From: Chloroflexota bacterium
Lineage (GTDB): Bacteria; Chloroflexota; UBA11872
NCBI GenBank assembly: GCA_022824865.1
Contig: JAJDZD010000041.1
Span: 1-64,000, forward strand
Length of the DNA stretch: 64,000 bases
Direction of reading: 5' to 3'
The translations under genes were made by a program, and so were the position numbers. Below the pieces are notes generated by a model. That model worked only from the letters and a program-made list of their open reading frames with translations, was not told the origin of the DNA and made no database searches. Position 1 is the first letter of the stretch. Each line of letters opens with the position of its first letter. Shown here one piece after another: positions 24,874 through 32,793 of the stretch.

Positions 24874-25931
24874 TTCGTCGCGCCACGTGCCTGGTTCTGG
24901 TGGCGGTCTTGCTTGCGGCCTGCGGAGTAGTCGCGCCGCCGCTGCCCGAGCCGCCGCCGAACCAATTCGATGCCTCCGCGCTGCCCCCCATCGATCTGCC
25001 GCGCGACGACGCCCCGCACGCCAACCTGACCGAGTGGTGGTACGTCAGCGGCCATCTGCGGACGGCTGAAGGCGACCCCTTCGGATTCGAGTTCGCCCTG
25101 TTCCAATCAGTCCGTGCAGGCGCCCCGCCGGGATACGCCGCGCACTTTGCCGTCACCGACGTCGGCCGCCAGCGCTTCCACTTCGGCGAGCGCACGGAGG
25201 TGGCCGACCTCTTCGAGACGCGGCCTGCCCAGCCAACCGGCCTCGACCTCTCCGTGGAGGGCTGGACCCTGCGCGACGTTCCGGGAGGCTTTTCCATATC
25301 CGCCGGCCTCGACGCTGTCGCGCTCCAGGTGGAACTCATTCCCTCCAAGCCGGCCGCCATCCACAACGAGAACGGCATCCTGGACTTCTCGCCGTACGGC
25401 TGGAGCTACTACTACTCCTACACCCGGGCCGCCGTCCGCGGCGTTCTGCTGGACCGGGGCCTGCCGCGGCCGGTGACCGGCACCGCCTGGATCGACCACC
25501 AGTGGGGCGACTTCATCTCCGTCACGTCCGGCGGCTGGGACTGGTACAGCGTGCAGCTGGCTGACGGACGCGACTTCACCGCCTCCGTCGTCCGCGACGA
25601 GTTCGGCGTCACCCTGTTGCGGTACGGCACCCTGGTCGGCCCCGCTGGCGAAACGAGGCACCTGCGCGCCGACGAACTGGAGGTCCGAGCCACTGGCCGC
25701 TGGACCAGTCCGCACACGGGCGTTGTCTATCCGTCAGGCTGGACGATCTCGGTACCCGGTGAAGATCTGCGCTTGCGCCTGGAACCATTGCTCCGTGACC
25801 AGGAACTCGACACCCGTGCCAGCACCGGCGTGGTCTATTGGGAAGGCGCCGTCCACGTCAGCGGTGACAATGGCGAGGCTGGCCTGGGCTACGTGGAACT
25901 GACCGGCTACGGGCCGCCGCCTTCGGCGTGA
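24870..25931 (+). CDS. CrtC/AttH-like lipocalin-fold lipoprotein
   Basis: 353 residues. A lipoprotein signal ends in LLAAC (Cys18). The rest matches the AttH/carotenoid 1,2-hydratase-like family: an N-terminal lipocalin half with LTEWWYVSGHL, a middle with GWSYYYSYTRAAVRG, and the hallmark DHQWGDF followed by WDWYSVQL. Members bind or hydrate long hydrophobic molecules. Its ATG lies in the last codons of the MMPL gene (ATGA, 24870-24873). In other bacteria these lipoproteins are usually linked to MacB-like ABC transporters; here the partner is an MMPL exporter. An enzyme and a carrier lipoprotein are both possible. Confidence 0.85.
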   Translation: MIRRATCLVLVAVLLAACGVVAPPLPEPPPNQFDASALPPIDLPRDDAPHANLTEWWYVSGHLRTAEGDPFGFEFALFQSVRAGAPPGYAAHFAVTDVGRQRFHFGERTEVADLFETRPAQPTGLDLSVEGWTLRDVPGGFSISAGLDAVALQVELIPSKPAAIHNENGILDFSPYGWSYYYSYTRAAVRGVLLDRGLPRPVTGTAWIDHQWGDFISVTSGGWDWYSVQLADGRDFTASVVRDEFGVTLLRYGTLVGPAGETRHLRADELEVRATGRWTSPHTGVVYPSGWTISVPGEDLRLRLEPLLRDQELDTRASTGVVYWEGAVHVSGDNGEAGLGYVELTGYGPPPSA

Positions 25932-25986
25932 GTCCGTCGTCCGGCGTACTATCGACAGCCGCGCTGAATTGACGGAATCCAGAAAC

Positions 25987-27057
25987 ATGTCCGCTCGCCA
26001 AGCTCGCATCGGCGTCATAGGCGCCGGCTGGTGGTCCACCTACACGCACATTCCGGGACTCATCGAGAACCCCCACGCCCACCTGGCTGCCATCTGCGAC
26101 CGCAGCGAGGAGGCCTGCGAGCGCGCCACCACGGCCTTCCCCGGTGCGGCCGCCTACGTGGACGTCGAAACCATGCTTGCCGAAACCGAGCTTGACGGCG
26201 TGGTCATCGCTATTCCGCATGCCGCCCACTACGACGTGGCGGCGCGCTGCCTGGACGCCGGTCTCAACGTCATGTTGGAAAAGCCCATGGTGCTGACGGC
26301 CAAGCACGCCGCCGACTTGATTCGACGCGCCGAGGCTCAGGCCGTGGAACTCATCATCGGCTACCCCTGGCACTTCACCCGCACGGCCGTCCGTGCCCGT
26401 GAGGTCCTGGGTTCTGGCGAGCTCGGTGCCATCCAGCATGTCGTCTGCACTTTTTCGTCGATGGTGGTCGAGTTCTACCGGGGCAACGATGCGGCCTATC
26501 AGCCGGTATTCGACTGGACGGTCGCCGGACCTGGCGACGTGTATGCCCGCCCCGAGCTATCCGGCGGGGGCCAGGGGCACCTGCAGATCACCCACTCGTC
26601 GGGTCTTATGTTCTTCGTGACCGGTCTGCGCCTGCGGCGAGTTAGCGCCCTGATGAACTCGTTCGACGTGCCAGTCGACCTCGTGGACGCAATGACGGTC
26701 GAATTCGAAGGCGGCGCCTTGGGCGTCGTGTCCAGCACCGGCAATGTGCCCGTGGGCGACGCCGGCCAGCTGGACGTACGCGCCTACTGCGAACACGGCT
26801 ATGTGCTGCTGGACGCGATCGCTGGTGCGCTGGAGATCCACCGCCGCGACGGGTCCATCGAGCGCGACCAACTGTCCGCCGACGATACTTACCCTCGCTT
26901 CGCGACAGCCGCCAACCTGGTGGACGTGTGCCTGGGCCGCGAGCCCAACGGTTCGCCGGCCGAGTTCGGGCATCGTTCCGTTGAACTGCTGGATGCCGCC
27001 TATCGGTCAGCCGCGAACGACGGTCGCATGGTTGAGGTCAGCAATCTCTACGCCTGA
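25987..27057 (+). CDS. Gfo/Idh/MocA-family oxidoreductase
   Basis: 356 residues from an ATG at 25987. The N-terminal Rossmann domain has GVIGAGWWSTYTHIPG, and the conserved lysine sits in MLEKPMVLTAKHA. The second domain is the alpha/beta substrate domain with a catalytic-type motif in YPWHFTR. These enzymes oxidise or reduce sugars, inositols and related polyols with NAD(P). The exact substrate is unknown. The gene is followed by an IscA-like frame that overlaps its 3' end. Confidence 0.88.
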   Translation: MSARQARIGVIGAGWWSTYTHIPGLIENPHAHLAAICDRSEEACERATTAFPGAAAYVDVETMLAETELDGVVIAIPHAAHYDVAARCLDAGLNVMLEKPMVLTAKHAADLIRRAEAQAVELIIGYPWHFTRTAVRAREVLGSGELGAIQHVVCTFSSMVVEFYRGNDAAYQPVFDWTVAGPGDVYARPELSGGGQGHLQITHSSGLMFFVTGLRLRRVSALMNSFDVPVDLVDAMTVEFEGGALGVVSSTGNVPVGDAGQLDVRAYCEHGYVLLDAIAGALEIHRRDGSIERDQLSADDTYPRFATAANLVDVCLGREPNGSPAEFGHRSVELLDAAYRSAANDGRMVEVSNLYA

Positions 27058-27382
27058 GCCGGCAGACGAGCCCTCAACCGTCGCCGGCGAGCTCACGGTC
27101 ACGCCTGAGGCCGCCCTCGCCCTTCACACGGCGCTGCAGGACGGCAACGGGAGCGAGGATCTGGTCCGCGCTATCCGAATCTCGCTCGATACATCCAACC
27201 GGATGCGGCTGTCCGTAAGCGACATCTGGGAGGGCGACCGCAAAGTCGTATTCGACGGTCAAGTCATCCTGGTAGCGGAGCCGGAGGTGGCCGACGCCCT
27301 GGCCGGACGCACGCTGGCCATTCAAACCACGGGTGGACGAGCCGGCTTCACGCTCCGACCGACACGCGACGCGGAGGCCTAG
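27032..27382 (+). CDS. IscA/HesB-fold protein lacking all cysteines
   Basis: About 116 residues in a frame open well upstream; the best in-frame start near the conserved part is a TTG at 27032, inside the end of the previous gene. From LTVTPEAALALHTAL to the end the order of strands resembles A-type iron-sulfur carriers (RAIRISLD, KVVFDGQVILVAEPEVADAL, then RAGFTL). The three cysteines that bind iron in IscA/ErpA are absent, and there is no cysteine in the conserved region. It cannot be an ordinary cluster carrier. The stop TAG shares a CTAG with the convergent TlpA gene. The start is uncertain. Confidence 0.55.
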   Translation: MRSAISTPEPADEPSTVAGELTVTPEAALALHTALQDGNGSEDLVRAIRISLDTSNRMRLSVSDIWEGDRKVVFDGQVILVAEPEVADALAGRTLAIQTTGGRAGFTLRPTRDAEA

Positions 27383-28023
27383 GCCGGCGCGGCGGCCAGC
27401 ACCGGCGCGAGCAGTTCGTCAAGTTCTTCGTCGGTCAGCGGACCTACCCAGCGGCGCACCAGCACGCCCTGGCGGTCAATCACAAAGGTCTCGGGTAAGC
27501 CGGTCACGCCGAACTCGACCGGAATCAGTCGCGTGGCGTCTTCGGCATTCGGATAGGTCACGCCCATCTCGTTGAGAAACTCGATGGCCGCGGCCTCGTC
27601 GTCCCAGACGTCGATGCCCAGGAGGGTCACGCCGGCGGACTCCAGGCGCTCGGCGGCCCGCTGCAGCACGGGCGCTTCCACGCGGCACGGCGGGCACCAC
27701 GTGGCCCAGAAATTCAATACAACGATCCGCCCGCGATAGTCCGACAGTTGAATCCGCTGCCCGTCAAACGACGTCAGCACAAAGTCGGGCGCGGGTCGCG
27801 GACGGACGTCCGTGGCGCGGCCGATCGAGATGATCCCCAGGCCGCTCCTCTCGTTTCCGCCCCGCATAACCAGCCCGATTACCACGATCAACGCCACCAG
27901 CGCCGCCACGCCGGCGATCGCCGCCGCGAGCTGCGGCGCCGTAAGCCGCTGAGGCTGAGTCGGTTCCACCGGCTGGCTGCTCCTGAATCGTGATCCGTGC
28001 CGTCCGTCGGCGAATTCGAGCAT
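27379..28023 (-). CDS. Membrane-anchored TlpA/ResA-type thiol-disulfide oxidoreductase
   Basis: 214 residues. A cytoplasmic N-terminus precedes one membrane helix (34-53), and a thioredoxin domain follows with the active site WCPPC (Cys110, Cys113) in VVLNFWATWCPPCRVE. The cis-proline lies in VTGLPETFVID. It faces outside and reduces disulfides, in this genome most likely those of apocytochrome c, filling the CcmG role missing from the ccm cluster 17 kb away. ATG at 28021-28023. The divergent neighbour is a second TlpA, followed by CcdA. Confidence 0.9.
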   Translation of the reverse strand: MLEFADGRHGSRFRSSQPVEPTQPQRLTAPQLAAAIAGVAALVALIVVIGLVMRGGNERSGLGIISIGRATDVRPRPAPDFVLTSFDGQRIQLSDYRGRIVVLNFWATWCPPCRVEAPVLQRAAERLESAGVTLLGIDVWDDEAAAIEFLNEMGVTYPNAEDATRLIPVEFGVTGLPETFVIDRQGVLVRRWVGPLTDEELDELLAPVLAAAPA

Positions 28024-28133
28024 AGCCGCGACGCAATCTGGCCGCTTGTGTAGGCGATTTCACCACCGCAGACTCGCGTTGCCCCGCAGAATGTTTGAAT
28101 AATTGCCTACGGGCAGCACTCGGGGCGGACTGC

Positions 28134-28751
28134 ATGCGCGCACGCCGGAGCGAAGTGGGGCGACGTCGGGTATTGGCCGGTATCGGCGTGGGGGTGATTC
28201 TCACGGCCTGCGGCGAGACCGCTGTTTCCGAATCCACGCCTGCACCGACAACGGCGGCCTCGACCGACGTCTCCGGCTTTCCCGCGGGCGAGGCGCGCCC
28301 CGCGCCCGACTTCTCCTTCGAGGCCTACCAGGGGGCGGACCTGGTTGGCGGCGAAACCGTCCAGTTCAGCCAGATCCTCGCGGCCGGTAAGCCGGTGGTC
28401 CTCAACTTCTGGGCGGCGCAATGCCCCCCCTGCCGGGTGGAAATGCCGGAGTTCGATCACGCGTGGCAGGCGGCCAGGGACCGCGTGTTGCTGGTGGGTT
28501 TGGACGTTGGCCCGCTCATAAACCTCGGGACGCGCGCCGAGGGGGAGGCGCTGGCCCAGGAGTTGGGCGTAACCTACCCCGTGGGAACCACGTCGGACGC
28601 TACCGTCATGCAGCGATACCAGGTCTTGGGCATGCCCTCCACCCTGTTCATCACGACGCAGTCCCAGATCGTTCGCCAGTGGACAGGCAGCCTGGACGAG
28701 GCGGCGCTGAACGACCTGATCGACGAGCTGCTTCAGGCCTCCGGAGGCTGA
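28134..28751 (+). CDS. TlpA-family thioredoxin-like lipoprotein with a QCPPC active site
   Basis: 205 residues from an ATG at 28134. The N-terminus has both a twin-arginine-like string (GRRRVLAG) and a lipobox ILTAC (Cys26), so it is probably lipid-anchored outside. The thioredoxin domain carries Cys97 and Cys100 in NFWAAQCPPCRVEMPEF; the usual tryptophan before the first cysteine is glutamine, which should change its redox potential. The cis-proline is in LGMPSTLFI. It is 12 bases before ccdA and probably receives electrons from it. An upstream TTG at 28095 would add 13 residues. Confidence 0.87.
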   Translation: MRARRSEVGRRRVLAGIGVGVILTACGETAVSESTPAPTTAASTDVSGFPAGEARPAPDFSFEAYQGADLVGGETVQFSQILAAGKPVVLNFWAAQCPPCRVEMPEFDHAWQAARDRVLLVGLDVGPLINLGTRAEGEALAQELGVTYPVGTTSDATVMQRYQVLGMPSTLFITTQSQIVRQWTGSLDEAALNDLIDELLQASGG

Positions 28752-28763
28752 GGTGACCGCGCC

Positions 28764-29597
28764 GTGAGTGTCGGATCGGCGCGCAGTCCCTGGGTGGGAA
28801 CGGCATTGGGGTACGGCGTGCCGGCATTGCTCGTGGCCGTTCTGATCGGGGCGCTCATATCGGTTCAGGCCAATGCCGAGGCCGCCGTATCCGACTTCGC
28901 CGGGGCCTTGCCGATCGGGTTCGCCGCCGCCGCGGGTGTCGTGGCCAGTGTGAACCCCTGCGGCTTCTTCATGCTGCCGGGCTACGTGGCGTACCAGCTC
29001 GGAACGCAAGAAGCCGGCTACGACCAGCTCTCCGGCTTCCGCCGCGTCGGGCGGGCGCTGGCCGTGGGGTTGATGGCCACGCTCGGTTTCGTCCTGATCT
29101 TTGCCGCGGTAGGGGCGGTCATTGCCGCGGGCGGGAACTTCCTCGGCCGCGTATTCCCGTTCCTGGGACTCACCGTAGGCGTCCTGATGGTGATCTTTGG
29201 CGCCTACCTGCTCATCAGCCACCGCTACATCGGCGTGCTGGCCGCCAGCCGCATTCAGGTCACGCCCCAGCGCAATCTCGGCAACGCCTTTGTTTTCGGA
29301 CTCGGCTACGCCGTCGGGTCGCTCAGCTGCACCCTACCGATTTTCCTGGTCGTGGTCGGCGGCGCGCTGGGCGCCGCCGGTTTCCTGGCTTCATTCAGCC
29401 AGTTCCTTGCCTTCGCCCTCGGTATGGGCGTCGTCGTCATCGCCGTCACCATCGGTGCCGCCATCTTCCGCGACGCCGTGGCGCGCTTCCTGCGCGGCGC
29501 CCTGCCGCACGTGCACCGCGCCAGTTCGCTGTTTTTGGTCGGGGCGGGCGGCTACCTCATCTACTACTGGGTCTTCTTCGCCGGGCTGAACTTCTAG
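28764..29597 (+). CDS. ccdA: CcdA/DsbD-type membrane electron carrier
   Basis: 277 residues with an N-terminal helix and about six core helices. The two redox cysteines are Cys66 in ASVNPCGFFMLPGY and Cys189 in GSLSCTLPIF, the pair that moves electrons from cytoplasmic thioredoxin to outside thiol proteins. The GTG at 28764 has a GAGGTGA eight to nine bases upstream that overlaps the previous stop. With two TlpA proteins next to it, this forms the reducing branch for cytochrome c maturation and other exported thiol proteins. Confidence 0.9.
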   Translation: MSVGSARSPWVGTALGYGVPALLVAVLIGALISVQANAEAAVSDFAGALPIGFAAAAGVVASVNPCGFFMLPGYVAYQLGTQEAGYDQLSGFRRVGRALAVGLMATLGFVLIFAAVGAVIAAGGNFLGRVFPFLGLTVGVLMVIFGAYLLISHRYIGVLAASRIQVTPQRNLGNAFVFGLGYAVGSLSCTLPIFLVVVGGALGAAGFLASFSQFLAFALGMGVVVIAVTIGAAIFRDAVARFLRGALPHVHRASSLFLVGAGGYLIYYWVFFAGLNF

Positions 29598-29632
29598 ATC
29601 AGGTCAGAACGACCGCCTAATCGCCTCCGTCA

Positions 29633-30193
29633 CTAGCGAATCTCTTCCCACTCCTCCCGCAGGACCGCATAGATGACACCGGCTTCGCGGCGCTCGAGTT
29701 GTTCTCCTCTGGGCGCGTGCGGAATCGTCCCTTCGCAGGTCATGCCCAGTTTCTCCATGACGCGAATCGAGGCCGTGTTCCGGGCATTCGCCCCCGCTTG
29801 CACGCGTGCCAGATCGGGCAACGACGCGAACGCTGCGTCGATGACGGCTCGCACCGCCTCCGTCATGAAGCCGTTGCCCCAGTGACGTCGAGCGAGCGCG
29901 TACCCGAGTTCCCCTCGACGGTGCTGGTGATCGATCCGGAGGTTGATACCACCCGATGCGCGACCGGCAATCTCAATCGCCCAATCCGGGTTCGTCGACC
30001 AGTCCTCCAGCACCCACCCGGCCACTGCCTCCTCGGCATGGCGCCGCTCGTAAGGCTTGGGCACCGGCAGAAACCGCGACCACTCCGGATCGGCGGCGTA
30101 TGCCAGCACGTCGTCCGCATCCGCCAGCGACCACCGGCGCAGCACCAGCCGCTCCGTCTCGATTCGTTCCGGCAACATCGGCGCGCTGCTCAT
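29633..30193 (-). CDS. GNAT-family N-acetyltransferase (RimJ/RimL type)
   Basis: 186 residues. Family strings are IETERLVLRRWSLADADDV at the N-terminus, GYALARRHWGNGFMTEAVRAV at the acetyl-CoA loop, and NTASIRVMEKLGMTCEG. These enzymes acetylate protein N-termini or small molecules such as antibiotics; the target is not predictable. The ATG at 30191-30193 overlaps the stop of the upstream GNAT gene (ATGA), and the two have diverged, so this looks like an old tandem duplication. Confidence 0.87.
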   Translation of the reverse strand: MSSAPMLPERIETERLVLRRWSLADADDVLAYAADPEWSRFLPVPKPYERRHAEEAVAGWVLEDWSTNPDWAIEIAGRASGGINLRIDHQHRRGELGYALARRHWGNGFMTEAVRAVIDAAFASLPDLARVQAGANARNTASIRVMEKLGMTCEGTIPHAPRGEQLERREAGVIYAVLREEWEEIR

Positions 30194-30768
30194 GCGCCCG
30201 GTGCCCGCGGCGTCCAGTCGGTCCGCAGCATTCCGTAGACCGCCAGGTCGATCAGCTCGCCCTGGCGCACAAAGGCGCGGCGCATCACCGCCTCGCGTTG
30301 CATCCCTGCCTTTTCCAGTACCCGAACCGAAGCGACGTTGGGCGGGTCGACGCGACCCCAGACCCGTCCAAGCTGCGTGTCCAGGAACACGCGATCCACC
30401 ACGGCGCGGACAGCCTCCGTCGCCAGGCCCTGGCCTCGAAGGTCAGGCCGCATGGCGTAGCTCAATTCGGCTTGCGCGTGCTCGGGCTCGATGTTCAGCC
30501 CAACCCAGCCCACCATCCGGCCATCGATCTCGATGGCCCAGGTCGGCTCGGTTGGCCAGTGCGCCAGGAAGCGCCGGGCAACCCAGCGCTCGGCGTCGCG
30601 TCGCTGGTACGGCTGCCGCGCCTCTGGTAGCAGCCGCATCCAGATGTCCTCGCAGGCGAAGCTGAAGACGTCGTCCGCGTCCTCCAGGCGCACCCGGCGC
30701 AGCGTCAGGCGGCGCGTCCGGATGGCCGCCGGCAACTTGGCGACCTGGACTTCGTCAGCAACGCCCAT
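30190..30768 (-). CDS. GNAT-family N-acetyltransferase (RimJ/RimL type)
   Basis: 192 residues from an ATG at 30766-30768; a TTG ten codons upstream is possible. Conserved strings are IRTRRLTLRRVRLEDADDV, LSYAMRPDLRGQGLATEAVRAV (acetyl-CoA loop) and NVASVRVLEKAGM. Same fold and order as the gene after it, which it overlaps by four bases. The divergent neighbour is peptide deformylase 85 bases away, an intriguing but unproven link to N-terminal protein processing. Confidence 0.86.
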   Translation of the reverse strand: MGVADEVQVAKLPAAIRTRRLTLRRVRLEDADDVFSFACEDIWMRLLPEARQPYQRRDAERWVARRFLAHWPTEPTWAIEIDGRMVGWVGLNIEPEHAQAELSYAMRPDLRGQGLATEAVRAVVDRVFLDTQLGRVWGRVDPPNVASVRVLEKAGMQREAVMRRAFVRQGELIDLAVYGMLRTDWTPRAPGA

Positions 30769-30853
30769 TGTGTAGTCCCGCGTGCGCGAGTCTTGCAAGC
30801 ACCTGTAAGTCTGACTGATCGGCGTTCGGCCGGGCCGCTGCTAGCATCGCGTC

Positions 30854-31387
30854 ATGCTCCGTCGAGTTCTCGAACTCCCCGACCCCGTACTTCGAGAGGT
30901 CGCGGAACCGATTGCCACTATCACGCCTGAAGTCGAGGCGCTGGTCGACGACATGTTCGCCACCATGCACGCCAACCTGGGCATTGGGCTGGCCGCGCCC
31001 CAGGTCGGGGAACTCCTGCGGCTGGTCGTTATTGAACTCCCGCCCGACGAAAAGGACCCGCAGGCGGGCGTGCCATACGTTCTCGTCAACCCCGAGGTGC
31101 GCCGGCTGGGCGAGCGCGAGGAAATGTCCGAGGGTTGCCTCTCGCTGCCGGGCTTCCGCGCCCCGGTTGAGCGGGCGCGTAGCGCTACCGTGACGTACAC
31201 CGGAATCGACGGTCGGCCGGCCCGCCTTGACGCCCGAGGCCTGCTGGCCCAGGCCCTCCAGCACGAAATCGACCACCTTAACGGCGTCCTGTTTATCGAC
31301 CATCTGGATTCCCTCGCCGAACTCGAGCAGATACCTCCCGACGGCCTCAACTGGGTGCCTGCCGAGGACGACGAAGCCGAGTCGTAG
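30854..31387 (+). CDS. def: Peptide deformylase
   Basis: 177 residues. It removes the formyl group from the initiator methionine of new proteins. All three family motifs are present: GIGLAAPQVG (43-52), EGCLSLPG with metal ligand Cys95, and QHEIDHLNG with His137, Glu138 and His141. ATG at 30854. It stands alone, without fmt or other partner genes, and converges with moaB ten bases downstream. Confidence 0.95.
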   Translation: MLRRVLELPDPVLREVAEPIATITPEVEALVDDMFATMHANLGIGLAAPQVGELLRLVVIELPPDEKDPQAGVPYVLVNPEVRRLGEREEMSEGCLSLPGFRAPVERARSATVTYTGIDGRPARLDARGLLAQALQHEIDHLNGVLFIDHLDSLAELEQIPPDGLNWVPAEDDEAES

Positions 31388-31397
31388 AGGGCTTGGA

Positions 31398-31934
31398 CTA
31401 GCGCGAGACTTCGCGAATGAGGTGCCGCAACTCCGGCACCAGCAGATCGCCCAACGCCAGTTCCACCGCCGCCGTTGACCCTGGCGAGCACACCACCAGC
31501 CCCCGTCGATACTTGCCGGCCACCGCTCGCGACAGAATCGACGCCGCCCCGATCTGGTCCCAGCTGGCCCGCCGGAACCACTCCCCGTACCCGTCAAGCA
31601 CCTTTTCCAGCATCGGCGTCACCGTGTCCACCGTGATGTCCCGGTCGCCCAGCCCGGTTCCGCCCGTGCAAAACACGAAGCGGCACCCGGCCTCAATGGC
31701 GGCATCGACCGCCGCCCGAATGTCGTCGGCCTCGTTGCGAATCAGGGCCTCATGGATGACCTCGTGTCCGCCGGACTCGATGAGGGTGACCGCCGTTCGC
31801 CCGGACCGATCCGTCCGCTCGGTGCGGCTGTCGCTGATTACGATGACGGCGCAGGGCACGGCGCCAATCCCCTCGGCTTCGTGCCGGTGTTCGCGCGTCG
31901 ATGCCGATGCGTCGTGCTTTTGGTCGTCACTCAC
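31398..31934 (-). CDS. moaB: Molybdopterin adenylyltransferase MoaB/MogA
   Basis: 178 residues from a GTG at 31932-31934. The domain starts near residue 28 with AVIVISDSRTERTDRSG and has the nucleotide-binding TGGTGLGDRDITVDTV, then PGSTAAVELAL. It adenylates molybdopterin before molybdenum insertion. The first 25 residues are polar and His-rich, with no clear role. It is divergent from moaD-moaE, with 76 bases between, so the three genes probably share a control region. Confidence 0.92.
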   Translation of the reverse strand: MSDDQKHDASASTREHRHEAEGIGAVPCAVIVISDSRTERTDRSGRTAVTLIESGGHEVIHEALIRNEADDIRAAVDAAIEAGCRFVFCTGGTGLGDRDITVDTVTPMLEKVLDGYGEWFRRASWDQIGAASILSRAVAGKYRRGLVVCSPGSTAAVELALGDLLVPELRHLIREVSR

Positions 31935-32010
31935 GCGGCTCTCGCCTTGGCTGCAGGTTCAGACCGGAAATCATACCCAGCGGTTTAGCCGCCGCTGGTA
32001 GGCTCGAACA

Positions 32011-32310
32011 ATGGCCGGAACCAAGCCCCCGCCGTCCGCATCGCCCGCCGTGGCGCCCGCCGCCATCAGCGTGCGTGTCCTGTTCTTCGCCTCACTGGCC
32101 GACCTGATGGGCGAAAGGCGGCGCACTCTGAACCTACCTGCCGGCTCCACCATTGCCGACGCCCTGCGCGACATGGCAACTGATGTGCCCGATCTGGCTG
32201 TCCGTGCCCCGCACGTGTCGTTCGCGGTCAACGAAGCCTTCGTGACCGCCGACGCCCCCTTGTCGGACGGCGACGAACTGGCCCTCATCCCCCCGGTATC
32301 CGGCGGATGA
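32011..32310 (+). CDS. moaD: Molybdopterin synthase sulfur carrier subunit MoaD
   Basis: 99 residues with an N-terminal Pro/Ala-rich extension of about 18 residues, then a ubiquitin-like fold (VRVLFFASLADLMG) and the essential C-terminal Gly-Gly (PPVSGG), which carries the thiocarboxylate. The stop overlaps the moaE ATG (ATGA, 32307-32310). It supplies sulfur to MoaE to make molybdopterin. Confidence 0.92.
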   Translation: MAGTKPPPSASPAVAPAAISVRVLFFASLADLMGERRRTLNLPAGSTIADALRDMATDVPDLAVRAPHVSFAVNEAFVTADAPLSDGDELALIPPVSGG

Positions 32311-32738
32311 TTGTCGAACTCACCTCCGACCCCATCGACGTTCCGCGGCTGATAGCCCACGTCAACCAACCGTCCAACGGCGGCATCTGCACGTTCCTGG
32401 GCGTCGTGCGCGACAACGCTGAGGGCCGCCCGGTCGTCAAGCTCGGCTACGAGGCCTACGAATCAATGGCCGTCGCACAGATGCGCACGATCGTGGAAGA
32501 AGCCATGCAGCGCTGGGATCTTGACGCCGTGGCGCTGTCCCACCGCACCGGCGAATTGCAAATCGGCGAAGCCAGCGTCGCCATCGCCGTCGGCGCCCCC
32601 CACCGCGCCGAGGCGTTCGAAGCCTGCCGCTACATCATCGACACCCTCAAGACCCGCGTCCCCATCTGGAAGAAAGAGTTTTTCAAGGACGGCGCCGTTT
32701 GGGTTGAACCGGTGTCCTCGCAGCCGTCCGCAAGCTGA
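32307..32738 (+). CDS. moaE: Molybdopterin synthase catalytic subunit MoaE
   Basis: 143 residues. Motifs are GGICTFLGVVRDNAEGR, YEAYESMA, HRTGELQIGEASVAIAVGAPHR and PIWKKEFFKDG with the active-site lysines. With MoaD it converts cyclic pyranopterin monophosphate to molybdopterin. The neighbouring moaB acts later in the pathway. No molybdenum enzyme is coded in this window, since ActB1 is a cofactor-free relative. Confidence 0.94.
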   Translation: MIVELTSDPIDVPRLIAHVNQPSNGGICTFLGVVRDNAEGRPVVKLGYEAYESMAVAQMRTIVEEAMQRWDLDAVALSHRTGELQIGEASVAIAVGAPHRAEAFEACRYIIDTLKTRVPIWKKEFFKDGAVWVEPVSSQPSAS

Positions 32739-32793
32739 CCCACACTCGCGCGCTGCTGTTTCGAACTTAGGCCTAGACCGTAGCGCTGCCGGC

